This document shows positions 41,701 through 54,400 of a stretch of 64,000 bases of DNA, piece after piece. Origin of the DNA: Lichenostomus cassidix (taxonomy: Eukaryota; Chordata; Aves; Passeriformes; Meliphagidae). The DNA lies in NCBI GenBank assembly GCA_008360975.2, contig CM039199.1, forward strand, positions 2,310,530 to 2,374,529. The letters run 5' to 3'. Every line of letters begins with the position of its first letter. Positions within the stretch are counted from its first letter, which is position 1. The translations under genes and the position numbers were made by a program. The notes under the pieces were generated by a model. The model saw only the letters and a program-made list of their open reading frames with translations, was not told the DNA's origin and made no database searches.

Positions 41701-44700
41701 CAATCAGCTTTTGCTTTATCCATTCTTCACATGATTATTAAGAAACTCTAAGGGCAGATGCTGTTCAGCTATAAAAAAACATTTCCTGCAGTGATCAACT
41801 GAGCCATGGTGATACAGGAAGGTGAGGCCACCACGCTGGTGACAGTGACATGGAAGGACAGAGCACATCATTCCCAGGGAGGGCAGGAGCAGAATAAAAA
41901 TAAGAAGAGTCCAAGAAGCAGGCTCAGTGAACCCTGAGAGCCAGCAGGGGAGATCCCAGAGGAGAAGAGCTTAAGGGGAAAGAAGTTGAGGTGAACTGGC
42001 AGTTTTGGAAGCTCCATTAAGGCAGAAGTGCAAACTGCAGCAATAAATGGCAAAGACGGAACAATAAAATCAATGTGCTCTTCTGCAGCCTTGTGAGCCT
42101 GCAAACCAAAGGAGGAGCACAAAACCACAGGGGAATCAGCAGAAAGGGGAAGGCAAAACATCAGACATGACCAGGAAAGGACACACAAAAGGGCTTCTGA
42201 GGACTTTCCCTGGAATGATGGGAGGAGGAAGAGGGAGACCACGAAAAAGCTTTGCCAGGACACAAGCAAATCATGTTTAATGTATGACAGGAAACCTGGC
42301 TGTATCTTTCCTTCTGCTTCCTGGGCAGACTGGGCTGGGAAGAGACCAGGACAGATATTGAATCTGAAGGAAATGTTTTCCCTGGGATGGGCAAAGTCAC
42401 CCTAGAGGGGTAGATAAACTGGCTGACAGGATCAGAGGGTGCCAGGGGTGGTTTAGACCGGAATTAAGGAAAATTTCTTCATGGAAAGGGTGGTCACAGG
42501 GCAGTGGTGGAGTGATCACCTCTGGAGAGGTTAAACATCCTGTGGATGTGGCACTTGAGGACATGGTCAGTGGTGACCTCAGCAGTGCTGGGGAACAGTT
42601 GGACTTGATGATCTCAGAGGGCTTTTCCAACCTAAAGGATTCTGTGATTCTCTTCCAATTCATGCTTTTGAAACCTTACAGGTGAAAGATGCCCCATGGT
42701 GAAAAACTCCATCCCAGCTCTGCAAGATGCTCCATTTTGAAGAGCAGTCTCCTGAAAGGCAGGTGATGCTCAGTGTCCTGTGCTTGTGTTCATCCCACCC
42801 CATCCCAAACCTGCTCAGCACAGCTTCCCAGACTATTCCAAAACTTTCTTGGATGTCAAAATGTACAAATTCCCTTTCAAAGAACAGTCACTGCCCCACA
42901 TCAGTGACTGCTGGCACCAAGGCACCAACCCCTGCAGGGACTGCCAAGGCCCAGCATGGACATTTCAGAGCCCATAATCTGTTTAAATTCACCACTGAGG
43001 CCATGAATTTGGGAGCTAATTGTAACAAGTACCAGAACCTTCAAGAAGCCCAGGTCCAGGAGAACACACATTGCTACAAAATGAAAATCAGAGATTTCAA
43101 TCCCACACATGAACATTTTCTCCTAGAAATGCCTCAGCTGACAGAGCTGGCAGAGCAGCACATAAAGCACCAAGACTTTTTTAGCACTTTTTTTAGCAGG
43201 AGTATGAACTGAGTACATCCTCTGACATCCTGTCCCTCACCCCATTCATTTATCTGGCTATTTCAAGAGCTCCTGGCAGACAGACAGCCTCAAAACTCAA
43301 CAAAGCAGGGAAGAAACCAATGTGAAGGATGAACTCTGCTCACAACAGATCACTTCTGGAAATGAAATCACAACCACACTGAAACCCTGGGAGAAAAGAG
43401 CATCAGCTGAGCAGAACCTGGACTGGTGGCCAGAGATGCACAGAGACCCTCTGAGCTTTCAGGCTTCCAGGTGTTACAAACCTGCAGTGTCCACTCTTTT
43501 GACAGCAATACTCCCCATTTCCCTGAAGAATTTACCCTCTGGAATCAAATAATTTACTGAGGAGAAGCTTTTGTTTAAATCTGTTTTCAGTTTCTCCCTC
43601 ATTTTTTTAAGACCTTAAGTACTTCCCCTGTGAGAGATTATTAATTTTTAAATCTCTGTATTTTGCAGGGCTTACTGTGATGCCTGGCTTTTGGCCACCC
43701 ACTGATTTAGTGTCTGAACACAACTTCAGCTGCTGTCTACAAGCAAAACCTGAAACCTCCAAGCACAGGTATAAACATTACATTTACAGCAGAAGAAATA
43801 TGAGCCAATTTCTTCACAGGATATTTCACTCTGTCTGGTTTGCCTCCTCCTCAGATGCAAAAGTAATAAACCCTATTAATTCAAATCTTATTTAGCTGTT
43901 CCATCTCTCCACAATAATTGATTGGGCTTTGGACAGTGAGCCAAAAACCCTCATCAAATCAGGTCTGCCTGGTGCCTGTGCTGCAGGGAGGTGTCAGAGA
44001 GCTCCGAACCCACACTTGCTCTAATTGATTAAAAGATTTGGTCACTTGCACATTTCCATTTAGGCAATTAAGCTAAAGAGACACAGCCCCAGTGGGAGCA
44101 GCTAGGAGCAGGGCTGGAGAGTGACAGAGTCCCCTGGAGGACAGGGTTATAGCAGGGGATGTTGCAGTAATTAAGGTGTGGGGTTTTCCCCCTCAGTGCT
44201 ATTGAGGGAACAGCATTGTTGCTGCCATGGGGGAAAACCAAACAAAAAATCCACCTTGGAGAATCATGGAGTATCCTGAGCTGGAAAGGACCCCCAGGGA
44301 TCATGAGTCCAACTCCTGTCCTGCACAGACACCCCAAATCCCACCCTGTGCATCCCTGGCAGTGCTGTCCAAACACTGCTGCAGCTCTGGCAGCCTCAGG
44401 CTGTGCCCATTGCCTGGGGAGCCTGGGCAGTGCCAGCACCCTCTGGGGGAAGAACCTTTTCCTAAAATCCAACCTCACCCTGCCCTGGCACAGCTCCAGC
44501 TGCTCTCATCCCCCAGTCTGCTTTTCCTGTCCTCCAAAAAAGCTGCCACATAATCCTGCATCCCCAACCTGTCTGAAGGGGACAGGCAAGGGCACAGGAG
44601 CCAGTGAGGGAGCTGTGACAACTCCCAGGGATGTTCTGCTTCCAGGGACAAGGAGGAGAAGGAATGTGTCCAGTGCAGAGTGAAGCCTCACCTTTTACCA

Positions 44701-47700
44701 AAATCCCTAATTTTCTGAGGGTTTTTGGATGCTGGCTCCACCCAGGAGCTCTAGTGGAAGGTGTTAGAACTGATGACCTTTAAGGCCCCAACACAAACCA
44801 TTCTATGATTCCATGATTACTGGTTTGGGACCAAAATGTGTCAGTCAGGACCAGCCAACTCCAGTGACATCCAATTCCCAGGGGAAGCAGCTGAACTGCA
44901 GCACTTCTTGCCAAAGTAAGGGAGAGAAAATAAACAGACTCCTTGGCCTTTCCTTCAGGGATCCAGGGAGAGCTCAGTGGTTGTGCAGCTGGAAATGTTG
45001 GCAGAGCCTACAAATGTCAAAATCCTGAAAGGAGAGATCAAGAAGAAAGAATCCCAGCAGCCTCATCTGCAGAGCTGCACGAGGAGCCCAGCACAAAACC
45101 TGGACTGCAAACCTTGTGGCAGCAGCAGATCACAACTCCCCATGTCTGCAGCAGCACAGATGGCAGCTGCTGCTGAGGAGCTGCCCTGCTTCTCCTGCAG
45201 CCACCAGGGCCTGCAGCTCCACTTCAGCCTCACATGATGAACAACTTGAGAGGTATGGAGGTGTCTTGGATTGATGATATGATAATCCTTTATCCCCTAT
45301 CGTTGGCTTATATGCCCAAGAAAGAAAAAAAATGTGTAAAAATGTGTGGTCCTGTCTCTTTAACTGCACCCAGCCGCAGAGAGAAACGCGGGTTGTTTTG
45401 AAAACATTTTCTCCAAGCCTCGCTCCGGGGGAGGATTGGTCGCCCGGCAGAGACTGCGTGCTGGACGGGGGTCGGAGTGAGCTCTGTTCCCGTTTTTTCC
45501 ATTCTTCTTCTTTTTTCCTCGTTCGGACCCCTTCTCTTCGATCTGCTTTGCCACCCGGAGACCCAGGAGGGCCAGAGGACAGCAGAGCTCTCCGGGGAGC
45601 TCCACCCGGCCCCGGGTGGGGGGCGAGGAGGAGAGGGACTGCGTCTGAGAAAAGGACTTTTTAATCAGGTTGAATAACTGCCTTTCACCTTGTTTTTCCC
45701 CTTCCCCTGTGCCTTGTAGGGCACTCTGCGTGGTTTTGTTAAATAAATAGTTTTTTCTTCACTTCCATCTAAGAGGTTCTGTTGTGGGTGGGGGAGGGGG
45801 TGTCGGGGCCCTTCGCTCTCGGAGGAGAGAGAATCTTATCATTAACCCGGGACAGGAGGATTCAAACAAAGTGGAGAGACAGGCCTGACTGCAGGGATTG
45901 TCTGCAGGGAGCACAGGATCAGCAAGGTTGGGTGTGGGAAGGAGGGAAGGAAGATTCCTCTCACAGCCACAGGCACAGGGTCTGGAAAAGTCACCAAAAA
46001 AAACCCTTCTTTCAGCAGCAGGTCTGGTTTAAGTCAAGCTTAAGGTCCTGGTATGACCTTCAAATTGAGCCTTACTTCTGCCAACTTACACCTTCCAGCT
46101 TCCAGGGGAGGCCTGAAGACAGCCAGCTGTATTCCATATGGGAGAGTCCAACAGCTGCACCCAGCTCACCCACAGGAGGGCAATCAATGAATCAATAATA
46201 AATCCTCTGAGCACAGTGCCCTGGGAAGCTGTTTCCTTGCACTCAGGTTGTAGCCATCAGGAAAATCATCACTGTAGTGCTCATCAGGCTGCTGCTGCCA
46301 GATCCCTGTGCAGTGACAGGTGACAGTCACAGGATGATGAGTTAGAGACACATGGAACAGTGCCAGCTTCTCTGGGTCTCTACAGTAATGGACTGATTTA
46401 TCAATTATTGATAATCTGTAGTATCTTATTTATCAGTGTCTGCACTCTTCAGTTCACACTTGCTGGCCTTCCCTGACTCAGCCCATTGCACACCCAGGCT
46501 GCTGCTGCTGACAGGAAATTTGGAAGAGAAACTGGGAAGTGCTCTGTGGAGCCATGCTGGGAACAAAGCCCCTCATCCTGACCATGTAGTTGTTTGCTGC
46601 TCAGGATGTCCCTCGTGTGTGGGGACAGGGGGACAATCACAGGCATGGCACTGTCCCTCCCAGCACAGTGCCACTGCAGGACTCTGCACTACATGGAACA
46701 ACAAGCAGGTTTTCCTTCCCAGCCACTGCCCTGCTCTGAAGCAAAGCAGAACCTGCACATTAAATGTGCCATTTGCTGCCTCCTTCCCAGCCAGGATGTG
46801 AGGAAAGCCCATCCAGAGCACCAATTAGCACTTTGGAAAAGACTCCCAAATGGATGCCCAGTGCCCAATGCTTGTACTTAACATGGGAGACACATTCAAA
46901 GTGATCTCAGACTTAGAGCAGCCCTTGAACTGCTCCCATGAAATAGCTGCATTAGTAAAACCTGAAGATTCTGAAAGACAGAAAGGGACACTCAGAGGAA
47001 TCTGGCTGGTTTTGCATGGAAATATTAGCACAGAAACATGGAATGGATTGGGTGGGAAAGGACCTTCAAGCCCATCTCATTCCATGCCCTGCCATGGCAG
47101 GAACACCTTCTACTCTCCCAGGGTGCTCATGGATTACTCCCTGGGATGCTGGAGCCCCAGGCTGGGGGATGGAATGGGTGTTGTTGGCAGCCTGGGGTTA
47201 GGTGTAAGCCCCAGAGGAAGCACAGCTCCCATAGGATGATTTAGCAGGATGGAAAACAAAGGAGCTCAAAGCACAGCCTCCCTGTCCTCCCACTCTAGGT
47301 GCTCTCACGTCACTGCTGGCATTTCTGCTGAGCCTCAGCCTCTTCCCAGTCCCACCAGCACTCCCCCAGCCTGGCACACACCTCCCTTGGAAGCCCAGGC
47401 AGGAGTGAGTGAGGAGTGCCAGAGCAGCTCAGATCCAGCACAGCTCCTTCCACCAGGGAACCAACCACAAAGTCATTCCTCTGAGAAAAGGGGACATTTT
47501 CCTGATCAAAATGGGAAGTCATTGAGTTGAGGACAGGTTGTCCAGCCTGGAGCAAAGGAGGCTCAGGGGGACCTTGTGGCTCTGCACAACTGCTGACAGG
47601 AGGGGACAGCCAGGGGGTCAGGCTGAGCCAGGGAACAGGGACAGGAGGAGAGGGAACAGCCTCAGGCTGGGCCAGGGGAGGCTCAGGGTGGACACCAGCA

Positions 47701-48402
47701 GGAATTTCTCCATGGAAAGTATCATCAAGGATTGGCCCAGAGAGGTTTGGAGTCCGCATCCCTGGAGGTCACCAAGGAAGGCCTGGATGTGGCACTCAGT
47801 GTCCTGGGCTGGGGACAAGGTAGGGGTCAGGCACAGGCTGGACTTGATGACCCTGGAAGGCTTTTCCAACCTCAATGATTCTATGACTTATCAGCTGCTG
47901 TTTTAGGAAGGCAACACTTCCTGAGCCATCACTTCTCACTTGCTCAGAGCAATGGAATTGGTGTGGGGGGAGGTGACACCAATAATGGTGCCACTTCCAA
48001 GGACACTGCCAGCCCCCAGCTAACTGTCCCTGTCCCACAGAGCCCCCAGCCCACTGCCAAAGCCCAGGGCTCCTTACCTCCAGCAGAAGACACACTTGTT
48101 GGCACAGGCCAGGCTGGGGGTGACCTCCATGCAGCGATGGCTCTCAATGCCATAGAAGGTGTGCTTGTAACAACCACCACGGCCACGCAGCATGGACTGG
48201 GAGAGAGACAGGGAGTTAGGAACCCAGCTGGGACCAGGCTGGGGGCAGGGGAACACAGATACACACCAGGGGAGTTAGAAATCACAGCTGAACCCAAACT
48301 GGGGGCACACAAACACACCAGGAGAGTTGGAAACCCAGCTGGGACCAAACTGAGGGCAAGGAATACACAAACACACCAGGAGAGTTAGAAACCACATCTG
48401 AA

Positions 48403-48434
<32 letters not shown>

Positions 48435-51400
48435 CAGGAGAACTCAACTCCCCATGTGAAATCCAACTGAGGGCACAGCCATGGATCTGCTCCCTTCAGC
48501 CACCTGTGATTTCAGTTCCAAGTCCAGCAATGCCACAGAGCAGGGCTAAGGGACACCAGTGCCACCTGCACCAAGAAATCCCCAGCTCAGGATAAAATGT
48601 GACTCTTTATCTGCACCCTTGCAGCAAAACTGCATTTAGGAGCTCAAACTCACCGCTGTGTTAGAGGAGAAAGAACTTTAAGCCACTCAATCCCTTCTCT
48701 CTCAGAGCCCAGCACAACAATGTGCTCTCCTGGAGCTTTTCAGCCCAGGAAAAGCAGGTGAAGCCTCTTGAGCTGCAGGAAGTGTTCCTGGAAAAGCTCA
48801 CTCAGGAGCAACAAGGATCCATTTCAAGGCTGTCCTACTGAACACTCCATTCTTTTCATTTCTCTGGCAGAGTATTTCTTCCAGCTCTAAATTAAATAAA
48901 TGCCCTGACCTTATAAACCCTCATTCACAGCCGGCAGTGGCTCCAGCAGGATGCTGCCTTCCCTTCCCAGCACAGCCACAGCAGCTTTCCCAACAGGATT
49001 CAACTCCTATTTATCATGCAAGCTGCTTGCAGAAAGAGCTGTCTGTCATTAGCTCACTTAAATAATAATAAATGAGAAAGAAACTTTACTACTCTCAAGA
49101 GAAAATCTGAAATGTAACACAGCAGCTTTTAATCTGCCTTCCTCTTCCTGGAGAGTCCTGGTGAGCTGAAAGAAAGGAGCAGCAGGGAAATATCTACAGG
49201 CAAACCCTAACTGGTTGTACAGGTGGAAGATTGAATGACATGGAAAATGCTGTTTATTCCACCCATTCTTCAAATGACAGAGACTTCAGGAGATTCACAA
49301 ATTCCAGGAGACTAAGTTATATTTGGCTTTTCATAAGGCAAATAAACAGACTCTTCCTAAAACGTACAGGATTTCTGCTTTTTCCCAGAATTTGACAGAA
49401 CCAAATCTTTTCCATCTGAGATATCCCTGTGAAACTCTACTCAATACTAATCCTGCTTTCCACTGATACAAATCTCCACAAAGGCTCCTGAAGACACTCA
49501 CACACTGGTGTGAACCTGAGGCAAAGCCACTGCCTGGAACCAATTTCAGCTCCATTTATTAGAAGACTTTACATTCAATTCCTGCTTAAGCTAAAAATAG
49601 TGTGGGCCCATCTAAGCACACAGAGCTGCTATTTATTTTGTGAAATGGCTTTACAGTGCTGCATTAAAGTCTGGGTCTTTCATAAAAAATAGGCTCTCTG
49701 GCTTTCTCAGTCACAACATTGAAGTTTGGCAAGTTTTCTTTTAAACATTTCGTGATCATGTCTGACACTGAAATGATAGAAGAGAGAAATGGTTGGAAGA
49801 GTGAACAGCAGTGGGATCAGAGCATCCCACAAGCATCCTGCCAGTCCAGGGTGGGCATTCAGGCTGCTCAGGAGAATGAGGCTGTTGATGAAACAGTTCA
49901 TTGGCAACAGGCACTGCAGTAAAAACTGTCTGCAGCCCACCCTGGGGATGGCATCCTAAGGGCTCTTTCAAAAATAAACACAGTTAATCATGCAGCAAAG
50001 GAGAGCTCAGAGACCAGCGACTGATCACTGCCACAGCACAGGAGCTAGAGATGTGCTGGCATGTTAATGAGGTGCTGATGCCAGAGGTTCTCCTCCCAGG
50101 AATGCTGAAGGATGTTGCATCATGGAGGGTGAAGGGTCTGGAGCCCCAGGAGCAGCTGAGGGAGCTGGAAAGGAGCTCAGCCTGGAGCAAAGGAGGCTCA
50201 GGGGAACCTTGTGGCTCTGCACAGCTGCTGACAGGAGGGGACAGCTGGGGGGTCAGGCTGAGCCAGGGAACAGGGACAGGAGGAGAGGGAACAGCCTCAG
50301 GCTGGGCCAGGGGAGGCTCAGCTTGGATACTGGGGAAATTCCTTCACAGAAAAGGAGCTCAGGCCCTGGCACAGCTGCCCAGGGCAGGGGTGGAGTCCCC
50401 ATCCCTGGAGGGGTTTAACAGCCCTGTGGATGTGGCACTTGGGGACAGAGGTCAGTGGTGGTCTTGGCAGTGCTGGGGAATGGTTGGACTCGATAACCTT
50501 GCAGGGCTTTTCCATCCTGCACAATTCTGGGATTCTCTGATCAATGGTGCTCTCCAAATGTACAACATTAGGGAGCAACTCTGAACCTGTGAGCTCCTGA
50601 GGGACCTGCCAAGCACAGCTCAAACAACACCCACCCTGAAGAGGCTGCAGGTTGCTCTTCAGGGCTCTGTGACTCTGCTGGAAATGGTTTTAAGTCTGCA
50701 AAGCACTTGGAAAAGCTCCTGAGTTCCAGAGGCTCCAAGAGATAAGGGCAGGGCTGGGAAGGCTGTGTCCCACAGGTGTGCTCATCCACACACAGCTCCA
50801 TCCACACACACTCCCCCCAAGCCATTTGTGACACTTCAGCCATCAGCAAGGGACACCTCACCATGGAAACGTGATCTGAGAAATGCTGGGAAGCAGGGGA
50901 GCCCTGACTGCCACAAGCCAGCCCAGAACAGGGGCTTCAAACCCCCTCCTGGGCCTGCCCAGCTGTGCCAGTGGCTGTGTTCTCCTTGTTCCACAGCCCT
51001 CACACTGGGGATACAACCTTCCCACTTCTCCCTGCAGTGTGCTGCTCCTGCCTGGATTTCAGTAGGCAGGAGATGTTTGAGCAGACAGCAGAACAACAGG
51101 AAAAACGAGAAAATTATGTTCCCAGCTCTGTGCCACAATCATATTCTCACTCTTTACAGAGGGATTTTAATGGCTGGAAATGCAAGACTACAGCTTGAAG
51201 GATGGAATTTGGTTTTGTGCAAATAATAGCACGTTTTAAATGATATTTCATCAGGAAATTGGAATACTGAGCAAGTCTCTAGCTTTGTTTTTATTTATGA
51301 AACGAGAAAAGGAAACTGAGCATACCTTTGTCCATCGGCAGAGCTTCACCCCAGAATGGCTCCCAATGAGTTTATAACCTAAAAACAAAGCAAAAAACAT

Positions 51401-54400
51401 CAAACAGTTGAGTTTAGCCTGCAAGAACTGATCCACTAAACATGCCAGGTGGTACCTAAAATGATGAACAGCATGGTCTCAGTGCTGCTCTTCCCCACTG
51501 GCCTGAGGTGACACCACCAACAATGGCAGTGCCCAGGCTGTGGCCACCCCAGGAACTTCAGCCAGCCAGGAATGCTTCCTTTTAGTGGGACATTTCCTTA
51601 TGTGGCTCATTCTGGTTTGAATCAGGGTGCCCAGGAGGCTCCTGCAGGGAACAGGATGGCAGAGCCACCTAACCCAGGCTGTGGCACAGCTCAGGGCCAC
51701 CAAGGAGCAGGACAGGAACAAGAAGCATCTCCCTGGCCCTAAGCCCTGACCCCAGAAACAAGGATCCTGATCCCACTGTCCCACTGGAGGACAGGAACAA
51801 TTCTCAGTGCAGCTGGGAGGGCTCAGGAAGGGAACACAAACAGGCTGAGGTTCAGCCTGAACCTCACCCTGAGCTTCCCCAGTTGCACCCCAGTGGTTCT
51901 GGGGCAGCCACAGGGACAGAGCTGCTCCTCCCTGCCCAAAGCAAAGCTGAGCTCAGGTCACCTCCCCACTCCCCAACCACGATCAACGCCATCTCAATGA
52001 GCCCACGAGGATTAATTGCACAATGTTCGTTAAGCACTAAGTGCTATTATTACCCAAACTGCTGGAGTGAGGTTCTATTCCTCTCTGAGAAAAGTGCTTA
52101 GAGGCCAATATGTCTCAGGGATTAAAAGTCCCTTCAAAATCAGCATAAAAATAAGAGGGATTTGAGATGCCTCGCTGTGTCCCTCACGGTGGCATTCATA
52201 CGTCACTGCCCTGGCTGTCCCCAAACTCGGCTCATCTCAGCTGCCTACTGCAGGCTGCTGCTGTCATTAACACTTTCAAGGGAAGGAAAAATATCACATT
52301 TTAGTTATCAAGCCTTCTTCCTGCCAACCAGCATGAATGTAACAGGGGAAGAGCCTTCAGCTCCTGCACGGAGCAGCAGCACAACTGCCCTGCCCTGTGT
52401 CCCTGAGCAGCTCTGGCACAGCAAGGTCCCAGGGACAGCAACTGCATCCCAAAGTCCCCACAGCTGCAAGGACACACCAAGCCAGCCAGGAATCACAGGA
52501 ACAGCAGCTGCCACAACAGCTGCAGCAGGCAGAAATGGCACTGTGCAGGCAGCCAGGGCTAAGAGGGAACCAAACAATGCTCTGTTCCTGCCACTCTCAG
52601 CCAGCAGGGAGCTGCCCAGGCTCCTCTGCCTGCTCCACCTGATGGTGTTTGATCCATCTCCTCATGCTGGAATACACAGCCAGAGTGACCTCTGGTGCAG
52701 GAAGGCTGGAGAGGGACTTGGGACAAGGGATGGAGGGACAGGACAAGGGGAAATGGCTTCCCACTGGCAGAGGGCAGGGATGGATGGGATATTGGGAAGG
52801 AATTGTTCCCTGTGAGGGTGGGCAGGCCCTGGCACAGGGTGCCCAGAGAAGCTGTGGCTGCCCCTGGATCCCTGGCAGTGTCCAAGGCCAGGCTGGACAG
52901 GGCTTGGAGCAGCCTGGGACAGTGGAAGGTGTCCCTGCCATGGCACTGGATGAGCTTTAAGGTCCCTCCCAGCCTAAACCATTCCAGCCCTTCTCAGACA
53001 GTCCCCAAAGCCACCTTGGGGACACTTTTATCTCAGCCTGGCTTAGAGCCTGAGGATCCTGGGGCAGGTTCCAGGGAAACAGCCACACACACAGCTGGGC
53101 ATGGCTGGAACCCAACATCTCCCTGCCCTGCTCTGTCCTGCCTCTGTCTCCAGCTTTTCTTTCCTGACAGCTTGTCCAGCAAGGTTTAATCTCAGCTCAG
53201 CCCCCCTGCCCTGCAAAAATGTGTGTCCTCACAGGATTTGTGGATGACAGCTGAAAAGGTGCTGATTCCTCCTCCCTCTGATACAGCTGTCCAGGGCACA
53301 CTCTGCTGCTGTCACCCAGCACAGCCTAAGTCTTATTTTTCCCATTTCTCCAAATCCAGCAACAGCATTCATTTAAGATTATTCTCTCCCAGATCGCTTG
53401 TCAGTAACAGTAATATGGCTGCTTTCAAATGGGTTTTGGAGAAAAATTACCTTGGAAATAGGACATGCTCACCCAAATCTGCTACTGAGTTGTTTGAGGG
53501 AAGAGAGAAAGTAGCTAAACTGAGCAAGGTGCCAAGCTCCAGAGCTCCAGCATTTTCTCTTAAGTTACTGCAATCAGCTTGCACCATGTGCAGCACCCAC
53601 AGCTCCCTTTAAAGGCCAAGAAAACTGTACATGTTCAACATCAAAACAGTCTGACAAACTCCAGGGGTGAGAAGGGAGTTAGTCATCTCTGTCACTGCCA
53701 GGAGTCCCAGCTGTGGTGACAGGAGGGAGCAGCAGAGAAGTGCAGAGCTGCTAAAGCCACTGTCCACAGGGCTGGGCTCTTTCACCACAAGGGGAAATGG
53801 GCAAAGCTGTGCTCACCCAGCTCTGGATGCTGGCTTTGCCACGCTTTTGACACTTGGGAATTCCATAAAGCACCAGAGCCCAAGGCTGGACACTTTTCTC
53901 AGGCCTGCCCTGGGGGAGCAGAGATTCTGAGCAAAGCCTTTCTCCAGCACTGGCTGCACTGCTGGGAAGGAGGCAGCTGAGCACTTTGGGTTAAAGGAAA
54001 GGACAAAACATTAAGCAAGAAATTGGGAGTATCCCAGAATCACAGAACTGTTCTGGTTGGGAAATCCCTCTGAGATCATCGAGTCCAACCATTCCCCCAG
54101 CACTGCCAAGGCCACCACTGACCCATGTCCCCAAGTGCCACATCCAAACAGCTGTTAATTCCCTCCAAGGATGGGGACTCCACCCTGCCCTGGGCAGCTG
54201 AGCCAGGGCCTGAGCTCCATTTCAGTGAAGGAATTTTTCCTAACATCCAAACTAAACTTCCCTTGGTGCAACTTGTGGCCATTCTCTCTCCTCCTGTCCC
54301 TGTTCCCTGGCTCAGCCTGACCCCCTGGCTGTCCCCTCCTGTCAGCAGCTGTGCAGAGCCACAAGGTCCCCCTGAGCCTCCTTTGCTCCAGGCTGAGCTC

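Larger units (their letters stand above)
39604..48077 (-). other. TYW1 intron, 8.5 kb
   Basis: The intron holds a three-unit minisatellite (39668-39830), CR1 fragments at 40500-40712, 42448-42656, 44262-44535, 44745-44818, 47035-47140 and 47545-47885, and a CpG-rich LTR (45262-45854). Sequence at 40713-42447, 42657-44261 and 45860-47034 is mostly unique, with no other feature I can support. Confidence 0.8.
48197..51325 (-). other. TYW1 intron, 3.1 kb
   Basis: The intron begins, in plus coordinates, with a minisatellite and AC run (48211-48475) next to the splice acceptor. One CR1 fragment lies at 50128-50545 (+). The stretch 48480-50127 is unique AT-rich sequence, and 50546-51325 is also unique. 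No other gene is seen. Confidence 0.8.

Noticed and set aside
48403..48428. AC run as a Z-DNA or regulatory site
   Set aside because: It is a short dinucleotide run inside a minisatellite unit. Nothing in the sequence supports a regulatory role apart from its nearness to the acceptor, noted elsewhere.
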